DNA of 55,168 bases from Chromobacterium haemolyticum (lineage in GTDB: Bacteria > Pseudomonadota > Gammaproteobacteria > Burkholderiales > Chromobacteriaceae). This document shows positions 1-6,636 of the stretch, piece after piece (the stretch's first letter is position 1; each line of letters opens with the position of its first letter). The DNA is taken from contig NZ_MUKU01000034.1 of assembly GCF_002081825.1 (NCBI RefSeq), positions 1-55,168 on the forward strand, given 5' to 3'. The position numbers were made by a program, and so were the translations under genes. The notes below the pieces were generated by a model. The model saw only the letters and a list, made by a program, of their open reading frames with translations, made no database searches and had not been told where the DNA came from.

Positions 1-80
1 TTGCGCAGGCTTTCCAATAGCGGTCTGATCTGTTCGAACTGTTCACGACTTACGTCGCTTGGATAATGGCTTCTTCGCAT
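1..80 (-). CDS. IS5-family transposase, N-terminal fragment
   Basis: Reading leftwards from the ATG at 80, the protein begins MRRSHYPSDVSREQFEQI, followed by RPLLESLR. This is the N-terminus of IS5-family DDE transposases (DUF4096-type helical domain) that bind the inverted repeats and catalyse cut-and-paste transposition. Only about 26 residues are visible because the gene leaves the window. The start was chosen as the only ATG between the terminal repeat and the conserved N-terminus. Many IS5-family transposases are made by programmed frameshifting between two frames; this cannot be judged here. Confidence 0.8.
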   Translation of the reverse strand, partial: MRRSHYPSDVSREQFEQIRPLLESLR

Positions 81-120
81 TCGGCAATTATCTCAGGACG
101 AAAAGATCGTGAACAGGCTC
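1..120 (-). mobile_element. IS5-family insertion sequence, terminal part (runs off the window)
   Basis: Positions 105-120 read GATCGTGAACAGGCTC, which on the other strand is GAGCCTGTTCACGATC, a typical IS5-family inverted-repeat end. The transposase start codon lies 40 bp inside this end, as usual for these elements. Ordinary chromosomal sequence follows from 121. The rest of the element and its other end lie outside the window, so intactness and the target duplication cannot be judged. The bases just outside are TAAG; a TNA-type duplication is possible but cannot be tested. Confidence 0.8.
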
Positions 121-186
121 TAAGAACGGGCTCCGAGGCGGCGTTGCCACGACGCGACACCCGCCCCTAAGGACGACGGCTCGCGC

Positions 187-215
187 TTGGTGATGCCGGA
201 AGGCGCGGGTAGAAT
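187..215 (+). promoter_or_regulatory. possible sigma70 promoter of the oxygenase gene
   Basis: TTGGTG at 187-192 and TAGAAT at 210-215 are separated by 17 bp, a good match in spacing and a fair match in sequence. The gene start is at 282. This is a pattern match only. Confidence 0.4.
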
Positions 216-281
216 CCCAGCCCTCGGCGCCTGCCCCGCCATTGAATGGCAGCGTCCTGCAATCCTCAGGAACCCCACCCC

Positions 282-1124
282 ATGAATGTCAGAGTTGTCG
301 ACTACCACGCGCCGGACGCGGCGGAACAATTCACCTGCTCGCTGCACGAAACCGGCTTCGGCGTGCTGGTCAATCATCCGGTACCCCAGAACCTGGTCGA
401 AAAAATCTACGCGGACTGGCTCGCCTTCTTCAACAGCCAGGCCAAATACGACTATGCCTTCTCCATGGAGCGCCAGGACGGCTGGTTCTCGCCGGAAGTG
501 TCGGAAACCGCCAAGGGCGCAACCCTGAAGGACATCAAGGAATACTTCCACATCTACCCGTGGGGCCGCGTGCCGCCGCAGCTCAAGGCCGACACCGACC
601 GCTACTACGCCATCGCCAACCAGCTGGCGCAGGAACTGCTGTCCTGGGTGCAGCAATACACCCCAGCCCACATCGCCGCCCACTATACCGAGCCGCTATC
701 GCACATGATCGCGGACAGCCAGAAAACCCTGCTGCGCGTGCTGCGCTACCCGCCGCTGACCGGCCGGGAACCCGCCGGCTCTTTGCGTGCCGCCGCCCAC
801 GGCGACATCAACCTGCTAACCATCCTGCCCGCCGCCAACGAGCCCGGCCTGCAAGTGCAGGACAAGCAAGGCGAATGGCTGGACGTGCCCTGTGATTTCG
901 GCACCCTGGTGGTCAATATCGGCGACATGCTGCAAGAAGCCTCGGACGGCTACTATCCGTCCACCCAACACCGCGTGGTCAACCCCAGCGGCGAAGGCGC
1001 GACCAAGAGCCGCATCTCGCTGCCGCTGTTCCTGCATCCGCGACCGGAAGTGGTGCTGTCCGAACGCTACACCGCGGACAGCTACCTGAACGAGCGCCTG
1101 CGCGAATTAGGCGTCAAACAGTAA
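282..1124 (+). CDS. isopenicillin N synthase-like Fe(II)/2-oxoglutarate oxygenase
   Basis: The protein is a soluble 280-residue member of the isopenicillin N synthase/2OG-Fe(II) dioxygenase superfamily, which couples oxidation of a small molecule to 2-oxoglutarate decarboxylation. The double-stranded beta-helix core is clear. H173 and D175 (AAHGDIN) and H230 (STQHRVV) form the iron-binding facial triad, and R244 in SRISLPLF is the expected 2-oxoglutarate-binding arginine. The N-terminal GFGVLVNHPV is the usual DIOX_N signature. The ATG at 282 is preferred to an in-frame alternative at 246 because CAGGAA precedes it and the family N-terminus starts there. The substrate is unknown and the gene stands alone. 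Such orphan copies are common in proteobacteria and should not be read as antibiotic synthesis. Confidence 0.85.
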   Translation: MNVRVVDYHAPDAAEQFTCSLHETGFGVLVNHPVPQNLVEKIYADWLAFFNSQAKYDYAFSMERQDGWFSPEVSETAKGATLKDIKEYFHIYPWGRVPPQLKADTDRYYAIANQLAQELLSWVQQYTPAHIAAHYTEPLSHMIADSQKTLLRVLRYPPLTGREPAGSLRAAAHGDINLLTILPAANEPGLQVQDKQGEWLDVPCDFGTLVVNIGDMLQEASDGYYPSTQHRVVNPSGEGATKSRISLPLFLHPRPEVVLSERYTADSYLNERLRELGVKQ

Positions 1125-1237
1125 GCCCCCGTCGGCGGCAGCCTCCGCGCTGCCGCTGCCCACCTGTCACAATCAAGACAACTAGCTCATTAGCACTACG
1201 CTATCGTCCTGAGCGAAAGAATCAACTGGCACACACA

Positions 1238-1256
1238 AATGATAATGACTATCATT
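1238..1256 (+). promoter_or_regulatory. Fur box
   Basis: AATGATAATGACTATCATT is a 19-bp near-palindrome matching the classical Fur consensus GATAATGATAATCATTATC in its core. It lies 29 bp before the DUF2061 start codon at 1285, where a bound Fur dimer would cover the promoter. The gene is therefore probably repressed by iron. The match is visible directly; regulation is inferred. Confidence 0.8.
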
Positions 1257-1284
1257 CAGTAAATTCTCACCGTGGAGCCCAGCC

Positions 1285-1515
1285 ATGCTCAAGACCATCA
1301 CCTTCGCCATCTGCCATTTCACCGTCGCTTTCAGCGTGGCCTATCTACTGACCGGCAATATCGGCGTTTCCAGCCTGCTGGCCCTGGTGGAGCCACTGGT
1401 CAACACCGTGGCTTATTACTTCCACGAAAAAGTCTGGGACCGCATCCGCGGCCGCAAGGCCCAAGCCGCCGAAACCGGCGCCGCCGGACACAACGCCCTG
1501 TTCCATCAGCACTGA
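1285..1515 (+). CDS. DUF2061 family small membrane protein, Fur-controlled
   Basis: This 76-residue protein has two hydrophobic stretches (about residues 7-24 and 27-45) followed by a basic segment, YFHEKVWDRIRGRK, the hallmark of DUF2061 proteins. The family has no established biochemical role. Its start at 1285 follows a GTGGAG-like ribosome site. The gene is monocistronic: a hairpin follows at 1525-1548 and the next gene has its own promoter. The Fur box immediately upstream predicts expression under iron limitation, so a link to iron stress is a reasonable inference, but nothing in the protein itself suggests metal binding apart from scattered histidines at the C-terminus. Confidence 0.8.
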   Translation: MLKTITFAICHFTVAFSVAYLLTGNIGVSSLLALVEPLVNTVAYYFHEKVWDRIRGRKAQAAETGAAGHNALFHQH

Positions 1516-1524
1516 CTTCTTCAA

Positions 1525-1562
1525 CACCGTGCTCGCTCTCCGGGCACGGCGCTTTCCTTGCC
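1525..1562 (+). terminator. probable rho-independent terminator after DUF2061
   Basis: CCGTGC and GCACGG form the arms of a GC-rich hairpin that is followed by CGCTTTCCTT. It sits just after the stop codon at 1515. The T-run is interrupted, so strength is uncertain. Confidence 0.5.
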
Positions 1563-1588
1563 GCTCCCTCTCGCTATCATGCCAATGA

Positions 1589-1608
1589 ATTTCTGTATTG
1601 ACAGAAAT
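1589..1608 (+). promoter_or_regulatory. palindromic operator, copy 1 (regulator promoter)
   Basis: ATTTCTGT-ATTG-ACAGAAAT: perfect 8-bp arms with a 4-bp spacer. The same palindrome occurs at 2235-2254 before the operon downstream of the regulator gene. The copy overlaps the -35 hexamer TTGACA (1598-1603), so binding would block RNA polymerase. It is the likely autoregulatory site of the GbsR/MarR-type protein encoded at 1634. Confidence 0.75.
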
Positions 1609-1626
1609 TTCGGAAACAAATATTGT
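1598..1626 (+). promoter_or_regulatory. sigma70 promoter of the GbsR-type gene, likely leaderless
   Basis: A perfect -35 TTGACA (1598-1603) is separated by exactly 17 bp from TATTGT (1621-1626). Transcription would start near 1632-1634, which is where the ATG lies (1634). The mRNA would therefore have essentially no 5' leader, agreeing with the absence of a Shine-Dalgarno sequence before that ATG. Confidence 0.6.
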
Positions 1627-1633
1627 TAAGCCC

Positions 1634-2161
1634 ATGGAACTGACACCTGTATCTCAACGTTTCGTGCTGCACTGGGGCGAAATGGGCACCCGCTGGGGCG
1701 TGAACCGCACCGTTGCGCAAATACACGCGCTGCTGTTCATCACCGGCCGCCCGCTGAACGCCGAGGAACTGGCCGACACCCTCACTGTGGCCCGCTCCAA
1801 CATCAGCAACAGCCTGAAAGAGCTGCAGAACTGGCAGCTGATCCGCACTGTGCACGTGCTGGGCGACCGCCGCGACCACTTCGAAACCTCCGGCGACGTC
1901 TGGGAGCTGTTCCGCATCATCGTGGCGGAGCGACAGCGCCGCGAAATCGAACCCACGCTGCTGGTGCTGAAGGAATGCATGGACAGCCCTGACTTCCAGC
2001 AGGAGAGCCCGCTGGCGCAGGAGCGTATTCGCAGCACTTGGCAGTTCATGGACACCTTCACCTCTTGGACTCGGGAAATGCTGCGCTTGTCCACCGCCAC
2101 GCTGAGCCGGGTGCTGAAGATGGGCGCCAGCATTCAGAAGCTGTTGGGGCGGGATAAATAA
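1634..2161 (+). CDS. GbsR/MarR-type winged-helix transcriptional regulator
   Basis: The 175-residue protein matches the GbsR subgroup of MarR-type regulators. It begins with the characteristic RFVLHWGEMGTRWGVNRT segment. A winged helix follows at about residues 30-75 (GRPLNAEELADTLTVARSNI and then SNSLKELQNWQLI), and a helical C-terminal half probably mediates dimerisation. GbsR in Bacillus represses choline uptake genes; the ligand here is unknown. An in-frame TTG at 1598 lies inside the operator and -35 box, so the ATG at 1634 is preferred. The same palindrome lies before this gene and before the downstream operon, implying autoregulation and control of the SDR/DoxX operon. A terminator at 2174-2226 separates the two units. 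Confidence 0.85.
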   Translation: MELTPVSQRFVLHWGEMGTRWGVNRTVAQIHALLFITGRPLNAEELADTLTVARSNISNSLKELQNWQLIRTVHVLGDRRDHFETSGDVWELFRIIVAERQRREIEPTLLVLKECMDSPDFQQESPLAQERIRSTWQFMDTFTSWTREMLRLSTATLSRVLKMGASIQKLLGRDK

Positions 2162-2173
2162 GTTCGCCGCGCA

Positions 2174-2226
2174 CGCGGGCGGCGCCGGGCGGCCTTGCGC
2201 CGCCGGAAGCCCCGCGAATTTTTTTT
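2174..2226 (+). terminator. rho-independent terminator after the GbsR-type gene
   Basis: Outer arms CGCGGG (2174-2179) and CCCGCG (2211-2216) enclose an inner hairpin GGCGGC (2188-2193)/GCCGCC (2199-2204). AATTTTTTTT follows directly, giving a canonical U-tract. Confidence 0.7.
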
Positions 2227-2234
2227 GCCATTGC

Positions 2235-2254
2235 ATTTCTGTTTTGACAGAAAT
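2235..2254 (+). promoter_or_regulatory. palindromic operator, copy 2 (SDR/DoxX operon)
   Basis: ATTTCTGT-TTTG-ACAGAAAT has arms identical to the copy at 1589-1608, and the flanking bases (GACAGAAATTTC-GAAACAAA) are also nearly the same. It contains TTGACA at 2244-2249, but no -10 box is seen at the proper distance, only the ribosome site AAAGGAG at 2264-2270. The promoter position for the operon is therefore unclear, possibly overlapping or just upstream. Confidence 0.75.
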
Positions 2255-2276
2255 TTCAGAAACAAAGGAGAACACC

Positions 2277-2648
2277 ATGAGCGGATTCATCATCAGCATG
2301 ATTATCGTGCCCCTGTTGTGCAGCCTGCTGTGCTGGTGGCTGTTGGCCAATCCCTTGCGGCAAGTGACCCAGGCGCTGTGCGAACACGGCGCCGGCGGAC
2401 CCTTCTGGCAACGCGCCTTCTTGATCCTGATCCTGGCCGGACCGCTGCTGGCCGTGCTGCTGTTCGCCCCGGATGCGCCCTCCGCCTCCTTATGGCTGGA
2501 CATCCGCGGCATCCTGATGTGGGCGCTGCTGGGTGTGGTGGCCCAGTTGCTGGTGCTGCTGCGCCTGGTCTGGCGGCAGGTGGCGCCGCGCCCCATCGCG
2601 CAGCAGGCCCAGTCCTTGCCTGCCACACCCCCGGGGGCCGCGCAATGA
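2277..2648 (+). CDS. small integral membrane protein, first gene of the SDR/DoxX operon
   Basis: This 123-residue protein is not recognised by family. It has three to four hydrophobic segments (about residues 4-24, 45-63 and 75-95) and a proline/alanine-rich tail, so it should sit in the cytoplasmic membrane. The start at 2277 has an excellent Shine-Dalgarno AAAGGAG seven bases upstream. Its stop overlaps the next start as ATGA (2645-2648), so translation is coupled to the SDR. It may be the partner of the DoxX-like and DUF2269 membrane proteins encoded further down, but no function can be given. Confidence 0.75.
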   Translation: MSGFIISMIIVPLLCSLLCWWLLANPLRQVTQALCEHGAGGPFWQRAFLILILAGPLLAVLLFAPDAPSASLWLDIRGILMWALLGVVAQLLVLLRLVWRQVAPRPIAQQAQSLPATPPGAAQ

Positions 2649-3484
2649 AGATCCTGCTCTTGGGCGGCAGCGGTTTCATCGGCCGGCCGTTGCGTCAGCT
2701 CCTGGAACGAGACGGTCACCACGTTAGCGCGCCAAGCCGCCGCCAGTTGGACCTGCGCCAGCCGCGCGCCGACTGGCGTCACTGGCTGGAAAACGTCGAC
2801 GTGGTGGTCAACGCCGCCGGCCAACTACTGGACCGGCCGGCCGGCGCGCTGGAAGCCATTCATCACCTGGGACCACTGCAGCTGGCCAGCATGGCCTATC
2901 AGGCCGATGTGCGCCGCTGGGGGCAGTTGTCGGCCCTCGGCGCGGATCCGCAAGCGGACACTCTGTTCCTGGCCGGCAAGGGCTGCGGCGACGCCGCCCT
3001 GCTGGCCAGCGGCCTGGAGGCGCGCATCGCGCGCCCCTCGCTGATCTACGGTCCACAAGGCGCCAGCAGCCGTCTGCTGCTGCAACTGGCGCGGCTGCCG
3101 CTGTGGCTGCTGCCCGATGGCGGCAGCCAATGGGTGCAGCCGGTAGCGCGCGACGACGTGATCGACGGCCTGGCGAGGCTGACCGCGGCCGACGAAGCGC
3201 CGGAGGGCGTCGTCGATTTCGTCGGCGCCGAGGCGCTGACGCTGGCCGACTATCTGCGCCAGCTGCGCCAACTGCAAGGCCTGTCCTCGCCCGCCTACAT
3301 CCTCAACCTGCCGTCTCAAGCCAGCCGGGCGCTGGCGACGCTGGCCGAACGCTGGCCGACCAGCCTGATCAGCCGCGATACCCTGGCCATGCTGAACCGA
3401 GGCAGCTGCGGCGACCCGGCCGCCCTCGGCGCGCTGCTGCAACGCGCCCCGCTGGCCAGCGGCCAATTCCGGGAAGCGCCATGA
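2645..3484 (+). CDS. NAD(P)-binding SDR/epimerase-like protein
   Basis: This 279-residue atypical short-chain dehydrogenase starts with the Rossmann dinucleotide motif KILLLGGSGFIGRPL (GGSGFIG at residues 7-13). It has NAAGQLLDRP where extended SDRs have NAAG, and SLIYGPQGA (the IYGP motif) further on. The usual YxxxK catalytic pair is not obvious, which fits the NDUFA9/YbjT-like subgroup that binds nucleotide and flavin or quinone partners rather than acting as a classical dehydrogenase. Start and stop both overlap neighbours by ATGA (2645-2648 and 3481-3484). In other bacteria this type of SDR is fused to a DoxX-like domain; here the two are adjacent separate genes, supporting a membrane redox unit. 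Confidence 0.8.
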   Translation: MKILLLGGSGFIGRPLRQLLERDGHHVSAPSRRQLDLRQPRADWRHWLENVDVVVNAAGQLLDRPAGALEAIHHLGPLQLASMAYQADVRRWGQLSALGADPQADTLFLAGKGCGDAALLASGLEARIARPSLIYGPQGASSRLLLQLARLPLWLLPDGGSQWVQPVARDDVIDGLARLTAADEAPEGVVDFVGAEALTLADYLRQLRQLQGLSSPAYILNLPSQASRALATLAERWPTSLISRDTLAMLNRGSCGDPAALGALLQRAPLASGQFREAP

Positions 3485-3849
3485 CGCCCTCCACGCGCAA
3501 CATCGAATACGCGCTGGCGGCGCTGTGGCTGTGGAGCGGCCTACAGCCGCCGCTCAGCGCCTGGGACGCGTCCATCGTCATGCTGCAACGCTTGCCGCTA
3601 CCCGCCGGCTGGGCCGCGCCGCTCTTCCTCGCCGCCTGCGGCCTGGACCTCGCCTTCGGTCTACTGACCCTACTACGCCCCTGCCGCGCCTTGTGGCGGA
3701 CCCAGGCCGCCGTGGTCGCCGGTTACAGCCTGACGCTGGTGATCTGGCTGCCGGAAAACTGGCTGCATCCGTTCGCCCCCTTAGTGAAAAATCTGCCCAT
3801 CCTGGCCATGCTGCTGTGGCTGGGCGCTCGCCGGGAGACTTCCTCATGA
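3481..3849 (+). CDS. DoxX-like membrane protein
   Basis: The 122-residue protein has four predicted membrane helices (about residues 8-25, 40-60, 73-90 and 100-115) and the DoxX-like pattern: NIEYALAALWLWSGLQP at the start and a late WLPENWLHPFAPLVKNLPIL segment. DoxX-like proteins are often fused to or encoded with NAD-binding SDRs; the family is loosely tied to quinone or sulfur redox chemistry but is poorly understood. The gene overlaps the SDR upstream and the DUF2269 gene downstream by ATGA (3846-3849), so the three are translationally coupled. Confidence 0.8.
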   Translation: MTPSTRNIEYALAALWLWSGLQPPLSAWDASIVMLQRLPLPAGWAAPLFLAACGLDLAFGLLTLLRPCRALWRTQAAVVAGYSLTLVIWLPENWLHPFAPLVKNLPILAMLLWLGARRETSS

Positions 3850-4316
3850 ACGCCTATCTCGTGGTCAAAACCCTGCACATCCTATCCGCCACCCTGATGG
3901 TGGGCACTGGCTTCGGCTCCGCCTTCTATCTGTTCTTCGCCAACCGCGGCCGCCAGAGCGCGGCCCAGGCCGAAGTGGCGCGGCTGGTGGTGCGCGCCGA
4001 CTGGTGGTTCACCACGCCGGCGGTGATTTTTCAGCCTCTGTCCGGCCTGTGGCTGGCGCGGCAGGCCGATTGGCCTCTCGCCAGCGGCTGGCTGCTCGCC
4101 TCCATCGGCCTGTTCCTGTTCGCCGGCCTGTGCTGGCTGCCGGTGCTGCGGCTGCAAACCCGCATGGCGGCGATGGCGCGCGCCGCCATCGCCGCCGGCC
4201 AGTCGCTGCCGGCGCGCTACTGGCGCTACGCCCGCTATTGGGAATGCCTGGGCTATCCGGCGTTTTGCGCGATGCTGGCGGTGTATTTCCTGATGGTGCT
4301 GAAGCCGACGATGTAA
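3846..4316 (+). CDS. DUF2269 family integral membrane protein
   Basis: The 156-residue protein opens with the DUF2269 signature NAYLVVKTLHILSATLMVGTG and has four to five helices spread over its length (about 5-27, 55-75, 80-102 and 130-152). The conserved histidine of KTLHILSAT and the later WW/RYWECLGYPAF segment resemble heme-ligand positions in small membrane redox proteins, but no activity is established. It is the last gene of the four-gene operon; the gap to uvrD holds no clear terminator. Function is inferred only from the company of SDR and DoxX-like proteins. Confidence 0.8.
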   Translation: MNAYLVVKTLHILSATLMVGTGFGSAFYLFFANRGRQSAAQAEVARLVVRADWWFTTPAVIFQPLSGLWLARQADWPLASGWLLASIGLFLFAGLCWLPVLRLQTRMAAMARAAIAAGQSLPARYWRYARYWECLGYPAFCAMLAVYFLMVLKPTM

Positions 4317-4394
4317 GCAACGGCGCGCCAAAACCGCCACGCCGCACGCCTAGTGTAAAATGGCGTTTTGCCTGAACCAGATAGACACCTCGCC

Positions 4395-6551
4395 ATGACA
4401 GATCTCCTCGCCGGCCTCAATCCAGAACAACTGCGCGCCGTCACCTGGCCCGACAAGAGCGCGCTGGTGCTGGCCGGCGCGGGCAGCGGCAAAACCCGGG
4501 TGCTGACCACCCGCATCGCCTGGCTGTTGTCCACCGGGCAAACCAGCCCCAGCGGCGTTCTGGCAGTGACCTTCACTAACAAGGCCGCGCGCGAGATGCA
4601 GACCCGGCTGGCGAGCATGGTGCCGGTCAACGTGCGCACCATGTGGATAGGCACCTTCCACGGCCTGTGCAACCGCTTCCTGCGCTCCCACTACCGCGAC
4701 GCCGGCCTGCCGCAGACCTTCCAGATACTGGACTCTGCCGACCAACAGGCGGCGATCAAGCGCCTGCTGAAAAGCCTGGAACTGTCCGACGAGAAATTCC
4801 CGCCGCGCGCGGTGCAAAGCTTCATCAACGGCAGCAAGGAAGCCGGCCTGCGCGCCGACAAGCTGCCGCCGGCGCTCAATCCCTACGAAGCCAAGCTGGT
4901 GGAGCTGTACGCCGCCTACGACGCCCAATGCCGCCGCGAAGGCGTGGTGGACTTCGCCGAGCTACTGTTGCGCAGTTACGAACTGCTGAGCGCCAACCAG
5001 GCGCTGCGCCAGCACTATTGCAGCCGCTTCCGCCACATCCTGGTGGACGAGTTCCAGGACACCAACCGCCTGCAATACGCCTGGCTCAAGCTCTTGGCCG
5101 GCGACGGCGGCTCCTTGTTCGCCGTCGGCGACGACGACCAGAGCATCTACGCCTTCCGCGGCGCGGAAGTGGGCAATATGCGCTCCCTGCTGAACGATTT
5201 CTCGGTCAGCGAGCCGGTGCGCCTGGAGCAGAACTACCGCTCGATGGGCAATATCCTCAACGCCGCCAACGCGCTGATCGAGCAGAACGACGGCCGGCTG
5301 GGCAAGAATCTGTGGACCGACGCCGGCGAGGGCGAAAAGATCCGCCTGTTCGAAGCCTATTCCGACGGCGAGGAAGCCGAATTCATCAGCGACGAGGTGC
5401 GCAGCCTCAAGCGGGACGGCTTCAACCTGTCCGACATGGCCATTCTCTACCGCTCCAACGCCCAGTCGCGCTTGCTGGAGCATGTGCTGGTCAACGCCCA
5501 GATTCCCTACCGCATCTACGGCGGCCTGCGCTTCTTCGAACGCCAGGAAGTCAAGCACGCGCTGGCTTATCTGCGCCTGATCGCCAACCCGGAAGACGAC
5601 AACGCGCTGCTGCGCGTGATCAATGTGCCGGCGCGCGGCATCGGCGCGCGCACGGTGGAAGGCCTGCAAGCGGTCAGCCGCGAGCAGGGTGTCACCCTGT
5701 GGCAGGCCGCCTGCGCCTCCGGCGGCGGCCGCACCGCGGCCAAACTGGGCGAGTTCGTGCTGCTGGTGGAACGCATGCGCGAACGGGGCCGCGAGCTGCC
5801 GCTGGCCGAAGCCGTCAGCCTGGCCATAGACGACTCCGGCCTGCGCGCGATGTACGAGCAGGACAAGAAGGAAGGCGAAGAACGGCTGGCCAACCTGGAC
5901 GAATTGATCAACGCCGCCGCGGGCTTCATGCCGGACGAGCCGGCGCAGGCGCTGACCGAATTCCTCAGCGCCGCCAGCCTGGAAGCCGGCGAACACCAGG
6001 CCGAAGCCGGCAGCGACGCGTTGCAACTGATGACGGTGCACGCCGCCAAGGGCCTGGAATTCGACGCCGTCTTCGTCTCCGGCCTGGAAGAAGGCCTGTT
6101 CCCGCACGAAAACAGCATGAACGACGGCAAGGGTCTGCAGGAAGAACGCCGGCTGATGTACGTAGCCATCACCCGCGCCCGCCAGCGGCTCTATCTGTCC
6201 AACGCGCAAAGCCGCATGCTGCACGGCCAGAGCCGCTATCCAATACGCTCGCGCTTCGTCGACGAAATCCCGACGGAGCTCACCCACGACCTATCTGCTA
6301 AAGTGAAAGCGCCGGCCAAGACAAATGCATCGGCAAACGCATCCTGGCGCACGGTCCCCAAGGTGGGCCGCGTGGCCGCAGACAACAGCCAGGGCTTCCG
6401 CATCGGCCAATCCGTCGAGCACGCCAAGTTCGGCAGCGGCGTGGTGATCAACGCCGAAGGCGGCGGCGAGGATGTGCGCCTGCAAATCAACTTCGCCGAA
6501 CACGGTGTGAAGTGGCTGGATCTGCGCTACGCCAAGCTGAGCGCCGGCTAA
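4395..6551 (+). CDS. uvrD: DNA helicase II UvrD
   Basis: This 718-residue superfamily 1 helicase unwinds DNA 3'-5' in nucleotide excision and mismatch repair. Walker A is AGAGSGKT with K33. Motif II, LVDEFQDTN, lies near residue 216, followed by GDDDQSIYAFRGAE. Later come VHAAKGLEFDAVFVSGLEE and EERRLMYVAITRAR (motifs V and VI). The C-terminus carries the Tudor-like RNA polymerase/UvrB-binding domain (VEHAKFGSGVVINAEGGG), which favours UvrD over Rep. The ATG at 4395 fits the family N-terminus (TDLLAGLNPEQLRAV). No LexA box is seen in the short upstream gap. UvrD in enterobacteria is about 720 residues, so this is full length. Confidence 0.95.
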   Translation: MTDLLAGLNPEQLRAVTWPDKSALVLAGAGSGKTRVLTTRIAWLLSTGQTSPSGVLAVTFTNKAAREMQTRLASMVPVNVRTMWIGTFHGLCNRFLRSHYRDAGLPQTFQILDSADQQAAIKRLLKSLELSDEKFPPRAVQSFINGSKEAGLRADKLPPALNPYEAKLVELYAAYDAQCRREGVVDFAELLLRSYELLSANQALRQHYCSRFRHILVDEFQDTNRLQYAWLKLLAGDGGSLFAVGDDDQSIYAFRGAEVGNMRSLLNDFSVSEPVRLEQNYRSMGNILNAANALIEQNDGRLGKNLWTDAGEGEKIRLFEAYSDGEEAEFISDEVRSLKRDGFNLSDMAILYRSNAQSRLLEHVLVNAQIPYRIYGGLRFFERQEVKHALAYLRLIANPEDDNALLRVINVPARGIGARTVEGLQAVSREQGVTLWQAACASGGGRTAAKLGEFVLLVERMRERGRELPLAEAVSLAIDDSGLRAMYEQDKKEGEERLANLDELINAAAGFMPDEPAQALTEFLSAASLEAGEHQAEAGSDALQLMTVHAAKGLEFDAVFVSGLEEGLFPHENSMNDGKGLQEERRLMYVAITRARQRLYLSNAQSRMLHGQSRYPIRSRFVDEIPTELTHDLSAKVKAPAKTNASANASWRTVPKVGRVAADNSQGFRIGQSVEHAKFGSGVVINAEGGGEDVRLQINFAEHGVKWLDLRYAKLSAG

Positions 6552-6636
6552 GCCTCTCGCCGCGGCGACGGCCGCTTGAGCGATTTTTGTAAGTCGCACT
6601 GATGACAGTTTGCGGAGAATCGTCAAAGATAGCGAG

